Source of the DNA: Phocaeicola dorei
GTDB taxonomy: Bacteria > Bacteroidota > Bacteroidia > Bacteroidales > Bacteroidaceae
DNA: 64,000 nt
Assembly: GCF_013009555.1 (NCBI RefSeq)
Contig: NZ_CP046176.1
Span: 3,875,501 to 3,939,500, forward strand
Reading direction: 5' to 3'
Below the pieces are notes generated by a model. It saw only the letters and a list, made by a program, of their open reading frames with translations, was not told the origin of the DNA and did no database searches. The translations under genes and the position numbers were made by a program. Positions 1 to 9,029 of the stretch are shown here, piece by piece (the stretch's first letter is position 1; each line of letters starts with the position of its first letter).

Positions 1-633
1 GCGCTCACGAGTTGAAAAGAAAGTAATGACCAGAAAAACGAACCCGATACAAGCGAACAAAGAGATGGTACATAACCAGCCATGCGCTTTGTCTCCACCA
101 TCCGAAAACTTGCTTACCAAAGGGAGCGTAAGTCCCTGCACCACAAACTGGGCAATGGTAGCCGCCACAAAACGAATGGAAGTGATACTGGTACGTTCCT
201 TTATATCACCGGACATCACTCCGCCCAAAGAAGCATACGGCGTATTGTTAAAAGAATAAAGGCTCATCAGCAAGGTATAAGACAGCGTAGCATACAATGC
301 TACCAGCCCTTTATCTTCAATGCCCGGATTATAGAAAGCCAACACATAGAAAACCATGAAAGGCAACGCAGTCCAAAGCACCCACGGACGATATTTCCCG
401 AAACGTGTCTTGGTGCGGTCACTCAATAACCCCACTGTAGGATCGACAAAGGCATCCGTGATACGCGCCACCAACATCACCGTACCGGCAATGGCACCTT
501 CCAGACCGAATATGTCCGTATAAAACTTTGTCTGATAAATCATCATCATCTGGAAGACCAGATTAGCCGAGCAATCCCCCAGGCTGTAACCGATTTTCTC
601 GGCCATCGAAACTTTTTGACTTTGTGTATTCAT
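1..633 (-). CDS. GPH-family sugar:cation symporter (MFS), N-terminal part
   Basis: This is the first 211 codons of an inner-membrane transporter; the C-terminus lies beyond the left edge of the window. The start is the ATG complementary to 631-633. The protein begins with a short polar stretch and then several hydrophobic segments. A conserved cytoplasmic loop reads DPTVGLLSDRTKTRFGKYRP, the D-x3-G-x2-SDRT-x2-R-G-x-RP signature of the glycoside-pentoside-hexuronide:cation symporter family, which imports sugars or glycosides with Na+ or H+. The substrate cannot be told from this part. A GH16 glycanase gene lies upstream on the same strand but is separated by a strong hairpin, so the pair may be functionally related rather than one operon. 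A 12-bp inverted repeat lies in the leader just before this gene. Confidence 0.85.
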   Translation of the reverse strand, partial: MNTQSQKVSMAEKIGYSLGDCSANLVFQMMMIYQTKFYTDIFGLEGAIAGTVMLVARITDAFVDPTVGLLSDRTKTRFGKYRPWVLWTALPFMVFYVLAFYNPGIEDKGLVALYATLSYTLLMSLYSFNNTPYASLGGVMSGDIKERTSITSIRFVAATIAQFVVQGLTLPLVSKFSDGGDKAHGWLCTISLFACIGFVFLVITFFSTRER

Positions 634-661
634 GGTTATTACATTAAAATATCTTCCATAA

Positions 662-694
662 AAAGTAATTCCATCCATTGGCTGGAATTACTTT
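662..694. promoter_or_regulatory. Perfect 12-bp inverted repeat in the symporter leader
   Basis: AAAGTAATTCCA (662-673) and TGGAATTACTTT (683-694) are perfect inverted copies separated by 9 bp, ending 29 bp before the symporter start codon. The dyad could be an operator for a sugar-responsive repressor or a hairpin in the 5' leader. It lacks a T-run of terminator type. There is no regulator gene adjacent inside the window. Confidence 0.5.
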
Positions 695-771
695 ATGCCT
701 ATTGAAAACAAAAATGAGCTAAACAAAATGTTGTCCCTGCTCCAATCTTTAGAATCTTATTCCAGACGAAA

Positions 772-779
772 CAAAAGTA
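772..779 (-). promoter_or_regulatory. Candidate -7 box for the symporter
   Basis: On the minus strand this reads TACTTTTG, a full match to the Bacteroides -7 consensus TAnnTTTG. No clear -33 TTTG lies 19-21 bp upstream. If used, the leader would be about 130 nt and would carry the 662-694 dyad. The rest of 634-960 shows no gene. Confidence 0.35.
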
Positions 780-908
780 CACAAAGCTTTATGATTCCTG
801 TAATCACAATGATACACGCATCTTTACAGGCAGAACAGACGTGCTCCGCCTGTAACATTTTTCTTTGATGATGTTACATCCAGGCCTATTTACCTTATAA
901 TTAAACAT

Positions 909-944
909 AACGGGGGGCTGTTCAACATTGAACAGCCCCCCGTT
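909..944 (-). terminator. GC-rich hairpin downstream of the GH16 gene
   Basis: A 16-17 bp perfect stem (left arm 909-925, right arm 928-944, with a run of six G:C pairs) lies 17 bp past the GH16 stop codon. The stem is exceptionally stable. The following minus-strand sequence is T-rich but not a pure T-run. It most likely ends GH16 transcription and separates it from the symporter. Confidence 0.75.
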
Positions 945-960
945 TCCCGACAAACAGCAT

Positions 961-1752
961 TCAGCGTTTCTCGTAATACTTCACCCAGTCCACCCACATT
1001 TCCACAGGTAATTCTTTCGGGTCCACAGCGCCAACCCATGAACCGCCCAACTGCATATCTATCAATAAATAGTAAGGTTGATAGAAAGGGAACTGCCCTT
1101 CCTTGTCCGTATCAATGCGCGGATAAGTATAGGTATGACGATGATTGACAGCAAACACCAGGCTATCCGGATAAATATCTACCGAATAGATATTGTATTC
1201 CTCAGGATTTATCTTATTAATACCTCCGTGAGGCGGATTATCCTTTATACCTAAGACATGTGTATAGTAAGAATGGGTAGTCTGATAAGCAATACGATCA
1301 TGATTCAACCGTTCCATAATATCAATCTCACCTCCTTTGGGCCACTCCGCTTTTTCGGGAAGCATCCATATAGCCGGCCATGCCCCCTTAGCGGCTTGCA
1401 ATTTAGCACGTATCTCCACTCTTCCCCCTGTAAACAATTTCTTTCCTTTGGTATAGACACCTCCCGTCAGATAAGGAGCCGTATCATTTTTTTGAGTATG
1501 ATTGGCTATTCCACGAAGTATCAGATTTCCATCCTGCATAGCATAACATGAATCATAATAAGACATATAGTTGTTCCAATCGGATGTTCCGCGAGGTATC
1601 TTAGTCCATACCGATTCGTCAAAACTGTTTTTTTGATCAAAATTCTCCACCCATACCAGCTTCCATTCTTTACTTTTAACCGATGTCTTACAAGCACTCA
1701 CCAAACAAACCAGCCCCATACAGGCCCAAACAAATAAAAGGCTTTTTCTCAT
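961..1752 (-). CDS. Glycoside hydrolase family 16 lipoprotein (endo-beta-glucanase-like)
   Basis: A 263-residue secreted glycanase. I chose the ATG at 1752 over one 30 bp upstream because the protein then starts MRKSLLF, a lipoprotein signal ending LVSAC, so it should be lipidated at that Cys. The catalytic GH16 motif E-I-D-I-M-E is present about residue 140 (GGEIDIMERL), with nucleophile and acid/base Glu bracketing Asp. The upstream WPAIWMLP stretch is typical of laminarinase and licheninase-type GH16. The family hydrolyses beta-1,3 or mixed beta-1,3/1,4 glucans and galactans; the substrate cannot be assigned here. The neighbouring GPH symporter may take up its products, but there is no SusC/D pair, so this is not a classical polysaccharide utilisation locus. 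Confidence 0.88.
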   Translation of the reverse strand: MRKSLLFVWACMGLVCLVSACKTSVKSKEWKLVWVENFDQKNSFDESVWTKIPRGTSDWNNYMSYYDSCYAMQDGNLILRGIANHTQKNDTAPYLTGGVYTKGKKLFTGGRVEIRAKLQAAKGAWPAIWMLPEKAEWPKGGEIDIMERLNHDRIAYQTTHSYYTHVLGIKDNPPHGGINKINPEEYNIYSVDIYPDSLVFAVNHRHTYTYPRIDTDKEGQFPFYQPYYLLIDMQLGGSWVGAVDPKELPVEMWVDWVKYYEKR

Positions 1753-1783
1753 AGTATTTATTTCTATCTGATAAAAAAACAAT

Positions 1784-1820
1784 GCCGTATCAAACGAAAT
1801 ATAATCTCATTCAATACGGC
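1784..1820 (-). terminator. Intrinsic terminator of the glmM operon
   Basis: GCCGTAT (1784-1790) pairs with ATACGGC (1814-1820). On the minus strand the hairpin is followed by ATTGTTTTTTT, giving a terminator-like T-run shortly after glmM (stop at 1844). It also lies just upstream of the GH16 start, so the GH16 promoter must be very close. Confidence 0.6.
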
Positions 1821-1843
1821 TAATTTATCTATTAATAATGTAT

Positions 1844-3232
1844 TTATTTCGCCAAGCTATAAACCACATCCATTATCTTCTGGCCTATTTCATCTGCCGC
1901 TTCCATGGTTGCAGCCTCAGAATAAACACGGATAATAGGTTCAGTATTACTCTTACGCAAATGTACCCACTTGTCTGGGAAATCGATTTTCACACCGTCT
2001 ATGTCGTTTATCTCTTCATCCTTATACAGTTCCTTTATTTTGGCCAAAATAGCGTCCACATCCGTTTCCGGAGTCAGATCAATGCGATTCTTGGCAATGA
2101 AATAAGGAGGATAAGTAGCACGCAGTTCACTGACTTTCTTCCCTTCGTGTGCCAAATGGCTCAGGAATAAAGCAATTCCCACCAATGCATCACGTCCGTA
2201 ATGGCTTTCAGGATAGATTACTCCACCATTTCCTTCACCTCCAATCACTGCATGAGTCGCTTTCATCTTGGTAACCACATTCACTTCCCCTACAGCCGAA
2301 GCATTGTATTCGCAACCATATTTACGGGTTACATCGCGCAAAGCACGGGTAGAACTCAAGTTAGAAACGGTATTTCCGGGAGTATGTTTCAATACATAGT
2401 CTGCCACGGTCACCAATGTATATTCTTCGCCATACATTTTTCCATCCTCACAGATCATAGCCAGACGGTCAACATCCGGGTCTACAACAAAAGCCATGTC
2501 ACAACCGCCTTTGGCCATCAACCCCATAATATCCCCCAGGTTCTTTTCCAAGGGTTCCGGATTATGCTGAAAATCACCGGTCGCTTCACAATAGAGCTTT
2601 TCTACATGCTTCACTCCCAATCGTTCCAACAATTCAGGAAGAATAATACCGCCAACTGAATTAACGCAATCTATAGCTACACGGAAATTGGCCTTACGGA
2701 TAGCATCCACGTCTACCAATTTCAAAGCCAAAACACTATCTATATGTTTCTGATTGTAGGTATTGTCTTCGCGATAACTTCCGATGTGGTCGATATCGGC
2801 AAATTCAAACGCTTCCGCTTCTGCTATACGCAGCACTTCATTTCCTTCTTCTTTATTCAGAAATTCTCCATGCTCATTCAGCAACTTTAAAGCGTTCCAT
2901 TGTCTGGGATTGTGGCTGGCAGTCAAAATAATACCACCACACGCTCCTTCCATGGTTACAGCCAATTCTGTAGTCGGTGTAGATGCCAGTCCGATATTCA
3001 CCACATCAAATCCCATTCCCATTAAAGTACCGCATACCACGTTCTTCACCATTTCGCCGGAGATACGTGCGTCACGTCCTACTACAATTTTATTGCTCTT
3101 TACTGTAGTTGTTTTACGTATCAGCGTTGCATAAGCTGATGTAAATTTCACTATATCCAGCGGGTTCAAACCTTCCCCCACGTGTCCTCCAATGGTTCCA
3201 CGAATTCCGGATATTGATTTAATTAATGTCAT
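1844..3232 (-). CDS. glmM: Phosphoglucosamine mutase (phosphohexomutase family)
   Basis: A 462-residue cytoplasmic phosphohexomutase. The N-terminus MTLIKSISGIRGTIGG and the phosphoserine loop TASHNPRQWNALKLL are diagnostic; the Ser in TASHNP carries the catalytic phosphate. DPDVDRLA is the Mg2+-binding loop, and RKSNTEPIIRVY near the C-terminus is the phosphate-binding site. In Bacteroidetes this form is usually annotated GlmM, which converts glucosamine-6-P to glucosamine-1-P for UDP-GlcNAc synthesis; phosphomannomutase activity cannot be excluded by sequence. The start overlaps the end of the upstream DUF4827 gene by 4 bp, so the two are translationally coupled. Confidence 0.88.
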   Translation of the reverse strand: MTLIKSISGIRGTIGGHVGEGLNPLDIVKFTSAYATLIRKTTTVKSNKIVVGRDARISGEMVKNVVCGTLMGMGFDVVNIGLASTPTTELAVTMEGACGGIILTASHNPRQWNALKLLNEHGEFLNKEEGNEVLRIAEAEAFEFADIDHIGSYREDNTYNQKHIDSVLALKLVDVDAIRKANFRVAIDCVNSVGGIILPELLERLGVKHVEKLYCEATGDFQHNPEPLEKNLGDIMGLMAKGGCDMAFVVDPDVDRLAMICEDGKMYGEEYTLVTVADYVLKHTPGNTVSNLSSTRALRDVTRKYGCEYNASAVGEVNVVTKMKATHAVIGGEGNGGVIYPESHYGRDALVGIALFLSHLAHEGKKVSELRATYPPYFIAKNRIDLTPETDVDAILAKIKELYKDEEINDIDGVKIDFPDKWVHLRKSNTEPIIRVYSEAATMEAADEIGQKIMDVVYSLAK

Positions 3233-3864
3233 CGTGCTAATTGATAAGTTATTTCATAGTAACAAGGATAGACAGAAGCAGAAGCGTCAGATTGTCCTTC
3301 ACTGTGAGGTACAATCAGTCTGACCTTAGAACGACCGGAAATCTCTCTGCCGACCTTTATGTAATTGAATGGAATCAACCATCCTGAAGGTACGTAAGGT
3401 GTCCCCCAAACTGTATACATTATACCGGAGGTGAATGTAGCTGAAAAAGATTTTCCACTTTTTGTCAGCATCATAGCATCCGGATAAACCATTTGAGAAT
3501 TCCCATAGTCTGTATTCCAAGACAAAGAATCTATTCCATCCGAAGTAATCTGTTCCTCCACATACCGGGCCAAAATCTCATAGCGACCGTCTTTCAAACG
3601 CTCACCATTTCCTTCTGCCACAATCTGCATATAAACACCTGTTTCCGAGAAAAGGACAAACTGGTTTTCATCCACATTGGTTGTAGAATCCTGTTCCTGA
3701 AACTGTTCAAAGCTGATCACATTGATATCTTCCCGTTCAATAAATCGTTTGATAGCTTCTCTCTCTTCTTCTTTCATTTCAGCATAGGTCTTTCCATTAT
3801 TGCAAGACTGGAAGACCAGCCCTAAAAGAAACACAGATGCGAACAATATACCTAATTTCTTCAT
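3229..3864 (-). CDS. DUF4827-type lipoprotein
   Basis: A 211-residue secreted lipoprotein with signal MKKLGILFASVFLLGLVFQSC and lipidated Cys about residue 20. After a charged helix (KTYAEMKEEEREAIKRFIER) it is beta-rich, ending in a conserved block with GWLIPFNYIKVGREI that resembles FKBP-like peptidyl-prolyl isomerase folds. It matches my recollection of the Bacteroidales DUF4827 family, whose function is not established. The gene overlaps glmM by 4 bp. A minus-strand TAATTTTG box at 3887-3894 sits 23 bp before the start and could be its promoter. Confidence 0.72.
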   Translation of the reverse strand: MKKLGILFASVFLLGLVFQSCNNGKTYAEMKEEEREAIKRFIEREDINVISFEQFQEQDSTTNVDENQFVLFSETGVYMQIVAEGNGERLKDGRYEILARYVEEQITSDGIDSLSWNTDYGNSQMVYPDAMMLTKSGKSFSATFTSGIMYTVWGTPYVPSGWLIPFNYIKVGREISGRSKVRLIVPHSEGQSDASASVYPCYYEITYQLAR

Positions 3865-3946
3865 TCTAAGTTCTGTTATTTTCGGGCAAAATTAATAAAT
3901 AAGCCCCTAACTTTTATATTGTTTGTATGCAATTATACTAAAATAA

Positions 3947-4993
3947 CTATTTTTTTGCCAGAAGCAGTTCCTCGTATTTCACCAAAGCCTGTTTAAACAG
4001 ATCGATAGCTTCATCCATTGTACCATAAAACTCACCACCGGATGCATTCAAATGACCACCTCCATTAAAAAATTCGGCAGCCACTTTATTACAAGGGAAA
4101 GTACCTACAGAACGCAGAGATACCTTTATCATATTCTTTTCCGTATCCTCACGCAAGAATACGGAGAAAATAATATTCTTTATGGAAAGCGGAATATTCA
4201 CAAACCCTTCCGTATCTCCTTTTACATACTGGAATTTACTTTGTTCCTCTTTTGTCAGCCAAATCAATGCCGAATTGAACTGAGGGAATACTTGCATCTT
4301 GTCGTACAGCACATATCCCATCAGGCGTAAACGTCCCTCAGAATATGTATTATAAACTTTACGATAAATCTCATCCTTATCAATGCCTTTTGAAAGCAGT
4401 TCACTAATAATGAAATAAATTTCACGGTCATTAGAATTATAAGTAAAGCCACCTGTATCGGTCATCATCCCCGTATAAATACATTCAGCACCTTCTTTGG
4501 TGATATCCTCAAAATACCCCAGACGGCATATCAACCGGAAAACCAATTCCGATGTAGAAGATATTTCAGAATGAGAAATAATGATTTTACAAAAGGCTTC
4601 CGGATTAAGATGATGGTCAATCATCATTTTACGTGCCGGCGACTGAGCCACAGCATCCGCCATCGCATCAATACGAGACAAAGCATTGAAATCCAGACAA
4701 CAGATCACATCTGCCTCATTCAGCAGTTTATTGGCAAATTCAGTATATTTATCGTACCGGATTATATCCTTGGCTCCCGGCATCCATCTCAAAAAATCCG
4801 GAAAAGCATTGGGAACAATGACATTCACCGTTTTTTCCTGTGATTCTAAAAAATGCCATAATCCTAATGAGGAGCCAATGGCATCACCATCCGGTGACAC
4901 ATGGGTAACAATAACTATTTTATCAGCTCTTTCAAACCATTTTTCGGCATGGTCTATATTAGCCTGTGCAATTACTTTTGATAACATATTCAA
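3947..4993 (-). CDS. nrnA: DHH/DHHA1 phosphoesterase (NrnA-like nanoRNase/pAp phosphatase)
   Basis: A 348-residue cytoplasmic DHH-superfamily phosphoesterase. Metal-binding motifs appear in order: VTHVSPDGDAIGSSLG near residue 30, CCLDFN near 95, and the signature MIDHHLNPE near 125. The C-terminal DHHA1 domain ends in FNGGGHLNASGG, the substrate-binding GGGH motif. Family members hydrolyse 2-5 nt RNA fragments and 3',5'-bisphosphoadenosine (pAp), and some degrade cyclic dinucleotides; I cannot separate these activities. It follows comEC by 43 bp on the same strand. An alternative ATG is two codons downstream. Confidence 0.85.
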   Translation of the reverse strand: MNMLSKVIAQANIDHAEKWFERADKIVIVTHVSPDGDAIGSSLGLWHFLESQEKTVNVIVPNAFPDFLRWMPGAKDIIRYDKYTEFANKLLNEADVICCLDFNALSRIDAMADAVAQSPARKMMIDHHLNPEAFCKIIISHSEISSTSELVFRLICRLGYFEDITKEGAECIYTGMMTDTGGFTYNSNDREIYFIISELLSKGIDKDEIYRKVYNTYSEGRLRLMGYVLYDKMQVFPQFNSALIWLTKEEQSKFQYVKGDTEGFVNIPLSIKNIIFSVFLREDTEKNMIKVSLRSVGTFPCNKVAAEFFNGGGHLNASGGEFYGTMDEAIDLFKQALVKYEELLLAKK

Positions 4994-5036
4994 TCTTTTT
5001 CTTTTGAAATGGCAAATTTACAAATTAATTCTTTAT

Positions 5037-6989
5037 TCACAGAAGAATACGGTAAGAACCTTTCGGAGATATATCAATATAATCCAATCCCAAACCTCTA
5101 CACTCGTCCTTTAACAAATTCAATCTATACCCACCGAGCGAAGCATCCAGTATGACCTTCCTAATTTTAAATATTTTTTGTAATGGGGCAATTTTTCCTT
5201 TAAAACCTTTACACAAGTACATATAATCAATATCCAACAAACAATCAACCGATCTGCTCCGCCAGCGGTTATCAACCAAAACACATATATTCAGACCTTT
5301 ATAATGATAAATGCTATCCTGTTGCCAAACATCTTTTTGAGGGGAAACTTTTACTTGCGAATGGGCCAGGATTAACTGAAAAGACTCCTCTTTCATATAA
5401 TATAGACAACCTGAAAATCCTATAAAAAAATTGATTCCACACAAAACAGTAATCAACAATTTCCGTGAAGGAGATAACAGATAAGATAATAACACAAATA
5501 ATAATACATAAAGAATACCAACCTGAAACAAAGACAAATGTATATCGCCGGAATGTGATATAGGCAAATCCCCCACCCATTGCATACTGTTATTCAGCAA
5601 CCACAACACCCCGTTCAATCCTTTTACCACCCATATATGCAATACCGTAAAAGGAGACAACACAAAACTTGCTACCGATCCATAAATTATAACAAATACT
5701 AAAGGTGCCACTATCAAATTGGCCGGTAAAAAACAAACAGGAAAATAAGCGAATTTATAAATAACCACAGGAGCTGTCCCTAACTGTGCCGCCAGCGAAA
5801 CCGCCACTATCCCCCAAATATAACGAGGTACAGGGTGATGCACCCGCCAGCACCGAAAAATGACAGGATAAATAAACAAAATTGAAAATACAGCCAGAAA
5901 TGATAGCTGGAACCCGGTATCAAAAAGATAAAAAGGATTATAAAGCAGCATAAAGAATGCCGCTATAGCCAAAGTATTCAATGACAAAGTCCGTTCTCCT
6001 GCCGCACGTGCCACTGTCATTAACATACACATTACCACCGCCCGTATAACCGAGGGGGGCAACCCCACTAAAAAAGCAAATGTCCATAACAACAACACAA
6101 TAATGCCACACTTTACCCATCGCAGCAAACAACTTCTATCCAGCGGACGCAATATCCAACACAATAATCCCCACAAAACAGCTATATGCATTCCTGACAA
6201 AGCCAAGATATGGCTCACTCCCGCCACTTGATAAGTTTCACGTAAATCCTCACTCAGTTCCTCCTTATAGCCAACAGTCAAAGCGGACAATACGGCAAAT
6301 TCATCTCCCGAGAACCCCCATTTCCGATAACTGTTCAGTATTTTCTCTCTCCATACACCTGTCCGCTGTTTCCATGTCAATGCCGATTTCTTGCCTGTCC
6401 ATTGCCAATACCCCGGAAAGATTACGGCCGTTCCGCTAATTTGCTGTCTGAAAAGATAAGCCGCATAATCAAATTCTCCCGGAATCACCTCTCTTTCAGG
6501 AGTCGAGATACGTGTATAAAAGTTCAAATGGTCTCCACATCGTAAATTTACAGAAAGACTATCTTTCATAATATAGACTAGTATCATACGATTAACAGGA
6601 ACTATCCCCCTCTCAGACATTTCTTTATCTATCCGCAATTTACAGAGATATGTTTTTGCCTTTTCTTGTGGAACATCCACTATCACCCCTTGATACATAT
6701 TCTTCCCTGATGACCATTCATAGTCCACCCGTTGCCATTTTTGCTGTAGCAACAATGCCCCTACACAAAATAGAAACATAAAAACCATGCCTCCAAATAA
6801 CCATCGGGAAAGGTAGCCTTGCCATTTCACCAATACAATCAAGCCAATCAAGCACCCCAATATTCCCGTGCCAGAAACAAGCACAGGCAAGGCGCCTTGA
6901 AAAAAATGATCGGATACAAAAATTCCGGCGACTAGAGGTATAGTCAACCGGAACATGGAACAAGGCTTTACAGCCGCTATATTTCGCAC
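5037..6989 (-). CDS. comEC: ComEC/Rec2-type competence DNA channel protein
   Basis: A 650-residue polytopic inner-membrane protein. Three hydrophobic helices at the N-terminus are followed by a DUF4131-like OB region, then the ComEC core, recognised by GVSHILALSGMHIAVLWGLL at about residue 265 and the run PPSVIRAVVMCML. The last ~130 residues are a short soluble tail, and I see no HxHxDH metallo-beta-lactamase motif, so this is the shorter two-domain form common in Bacteroidetes. The family forms the channel for single-stranded DNA in natural transformation; activity in this organism is unproven. It sits 13 bp after rpe and before the nrnA-like nuclease. Confidence 0.85.
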   Translation of the reverse strand: MRNIAAVKPCSMFRLTIPLVAGIFVSDHFFQGALPVLVSGTGILGCLIGLIVLVKWQGYLSRWLFGGMVFMFLFCVGALLLQQKWQRVDYEWSSGKNMYQGVIVDVPQEKAKTYLCKLRIDKEMSERGIVPVNRMILVYIMKDSLSVNLRCGDHLNFYTRISTPEREVIPGEFDYAAYLFRQQISGTAVIFPGYWQWTGKKSALTWKQRTGVWREKILNSYRKWGFSGDEFAVLSALTVGYKEELSEDLRETYQVAGVSHILALSGMHIAVLWGLLCWILRPLDRSCLLRWVKCGIIVLLLWTFAFLVGLPPSVIRAVVMCMLMTVARAAGERTLSLNTLAIAAFFMLLYNPFYLFDTGFQLSFLAVFSILFIYPVIFRCWRVHHPVPRYIWGIVAVSLAAQLGTAPVVIYKFAYFPVCFLPANLIVAPLVFVIIYGSVASFVLSPFTVLHIWVVKGLNGVLWLLNNSMQWVGDLPISHSGDIHLSLFQVGILYVLLFVLLSYLLSPSRKLLITVLCGINFFIGFSGCLYYMKEESFQLILAHSQVKVSPQKDVWQQDSIYHYKGLNICVLVDNRWRSRSVDCLLDIDYMYLCKGFKGKIAPLQKIFKIRKVILDASLGGYRLNLLKDECRGLGLDYIDISPKGSYRILL

Positions 6990-7002
6990 TTTGGTTTTAA
7001 GT

Positions 7003-7656
7003 TCAAAGAGATTTCAACCGATGTATCATGTCTGACATATCAGGAGCTTTGAACACAGCATTTCCTGCCACCAGCACGTCCGCTCCAACCTCTACAAGCT
7101 GTCTGCCGGTTTCCAGGTTCACTCCCCCGTCAACCTCTATCAATGCCTGCGAACCTGTATTCGTTATCAACTCACGTAATTCCCTCACCTTATCCAGGGT
7201 ATGTACAATAAATTTCTGACCACCAAAACCGGGATTCACACTCATCAGCAATACCATATCCACGTCACGGATAATATCGACCAACATAGCCACAGGAGTA
7301 GACGGATTCAATGTGACAGCCGCTTTCATTCCGGCATCCTTTATTTGTTGCACCACTCTATGCAAATGTACACAAGCTTCATAATGCACATTCATCATCA
7401 TTGTTCCCAAATCTTTCACTTCTTTAATGAATTTCTCGGGATTAACAATCATCAAATGTACATCCAAAGGTTTTTCACACAACTCGGCTACATATTTCAA
7501 TACAGGAAAACCAAAAGAAATATTCGGTACAAACACACCATCCATTATATCAATATGCAACCAGTCGGCATCACTACGATTTATTTGTTCTATGTCTGCC
7601 TGTAGATTAGCAAAATTGGCAGACAATAAAGAAGGGGATATCAGAGGTCTATTCAT
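7003..7656 (-). CDS. rpe: Ribulose-phosphate 3-epimerase
   Basis: A 217-residue TIM-barrel enzyme of the pentose phosphate pathway that interconverts D-ribulose-5-P and D-xylulose-5-P. Conserved motifs are PSLLSANF at the N-terminus, LHIDIMDGVFVPNISFG with the metal-binding His and Asp, VHLMI, SVNPGFGGQKF, and EVDGGVN at the phosphate-binding end. Length is normal for the family. It is the first gene of the minus-strand run rpe-comEC-nrnA, with a good -7 box 32 bp upstream. Confidence 0.95.
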   Translation of the reverse strand: MNRPLISPSLLSANFANLQADIEQINRSDADWLHIDIMDGVFVPNISFGFPVLKYVAELCEKPLDVHLMIVNPEKFIKEVKDLGTMMMNVHYEACVHLHRVVQQIKDAGMKAAVTLNPSTPVAMLVDIIRDVDMVLLMSVNPGFGGQKFIVHTLDKVRELRELITNTGSQALIEVDGGVNLETGRQLVEVGADVLVAGNAVFKAPDMSDMIHRLKSL

Positions 7657-7687
7657 GGTTCACTGTTCTTATTCTTTTTATACAGAA

Positions 7688-7695
7688 CAAAGATA
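7688..7695 (-). promoter_or_regulatory. -7 promoter box for rpe
   Basis: The minus strand reads TATCTTTG, a perfect match to TAnnTTTG, ending 32 bp before the rpe start codon. No clear -33 element is visible. Confidence 0.5.
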
Positions 7696-7731
7696 ACCAT
7701 ATTTTATATAAGAACAGTGAAAAAATTCATT

Positions 7732-9027
7732 TTATTTCGGCAAAGTAAACCGCACACCCAACTGTATATTAAAATTAAAAGGATGTTCTTTGCGAATCGT
7801 ATTTACATTACTGCCGTCATCAAAGTAATAAACAACTCCCGGCTCCGCATAAATACCCAATTTCTCTGTAATCTTAAACTGCGCACCTGCCGCTGCGGAC
7901 AAAGACCATTGCAAAGGTTTCACTTTGACATCTTCTTCCCCTCCCGAAAATTGTTCATCTTTTCCTGCATTTGATGTAGAAACACTGCCGATAATGCTTC
8001 GCTTTCCAGATACACATTTTTCTACCGCTCCACCTGCCGAAGCATACACTTCAAACCGCTTGTTACTCCATATATTCCGGTTCACTTTCAAAGGAATACC
8101 CACATAATGCAGTTTCTCTTCCCAGCCATAATTGTTTTTTTGAGTTCCCGAACGTGTTTCGGATGAAAGCTGGGTATAAGTCACCCCAGTTTCTACAGCC
8201 CAATCATCACTTAAATCAAAACGAAGGGAAGCTCCAAAAGTAACAGGCATACGATATTTTATATCAGACTGCGCATTCTGTCCTTCCGACAAGTTATTGA
8301 ACTGAACCAGCTTATCAATTTCAGCCCTTGTTTCCACTCCATAAGCACTATTCATTGTTGCGTTCCTTGCACCATTAGGCAAAGGCAAATATCCATCCAT
8401 ACTAGTCGAGGATGAAAAGGTTCCATTACCGGTAGAAAGTCCTATCGACCAGTTTCTGTCCTTCTTTCTATGAGGAGCCACATAAGCGTAATTCGTTTTG
8501 GCAGCCGAATAGGAAGATCTGCCGGCCTGTTTCTGTTGTTTTTGTTCCACTATAACAGATTCCTCTTTTTGCTCTTCAATATAATTTTCCTCTATCTGTA
8601 TCTCTTCTACCTCTTTATTTAGCAAAACCTCCTGTTCGGCGGCTAACGCCTTTGCCGTAACAGACCGAACAACTTTTACATGTTTCTTTTCCTCAGAACG
8701 GGCAGCAGGAACTACCAAGGCCATAGGTTGCTCAGGAGTGATTGATCCCGGCACCAACTCATCGGGTTCGTGCATTACATTCAACCCTGCCGATTGTTGC
8801 TCCAAATAGTTTGCTGAAGGTGACTGCCAAAACCATACAGTCAATGAAGACACAACCACTAACAAAGCAACAGCTGCTGCAGCCTGCCAGCGGCGCCACA
8901 TCGGAATTACTTTCGGAACCGTATCCAGCTCCTTTTCCAACTGTTCCCAAAGATCAGCAGGAGCCGGTTCCGAATAGCCTTCCATCCGAGTGCGGAAATT
9001 TTTTATCCATTTATCTTTTTCTTTCAT
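7732..9027 (-). CDS. Membrane-anchored outer-membrane-beta-barrel-like protein, putative partner of the ECF sigma factor
   Basis: A 431-residue protein with an unusual layout. Residues 1-45 are charged and likely cytoplasmic (LWEQLEKELDTVPKV), followed by one membrane segment (about 48-68, AVALLVVVSSLTVWFW), a Glu/Gln-rich linker (about 110-165), and a C-terminal half of alternating beta-strands ending GVRFTLPK, typical of small barrel-like porin-family domains. Its start lies 2 bp after the ECF sigma gene, so the two are coupled. By position and topology the N-terminal segment may act as an anti-sigma domain, but it has no clear zinc-binding or FecR motif. Function is inferred from context only. 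Confidence 0.7.
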   Translation of the reverse strand: MKEKDKWIKNFRTRMEGYSEPAPADLWEQLEKELDTVPKVIPMWRRWQAAAAVALLVVVSSLTVWFWQSPSANYLEQQSAGLNVMHEPDELVPGSITPEQPMALVVPAARSEEKKHVKVVRSVTAKALAAEQEVLLNKEVEEIQIEENYIEEQKEESVIVEQKQQKQAGRSSYSAAKTNYAYVAPHRKKDRNWSIGLSTGNGTFSSSTSMDGYLPLPNGARNATMNSAYGVETRAEIDKLVQFNNLSEGQNAQSDIKYRMPVTFGASLRFDLSDDWAVETGVTYTQLSSETRSGTQKNNYGWEEKLHYVGIPLKVNRNIWSNKRFEVYASAGGAVEKCVSGKRSIIGSVSTSNAGKDEQFSGGEEDVKVKPLQWSLSAAAGAQFKITEKLGIYAEPGVVYYFDDGSNVNTIRKEHPFNFNIQLGVRFTLPK

Positions 9028-9029
9028 TC

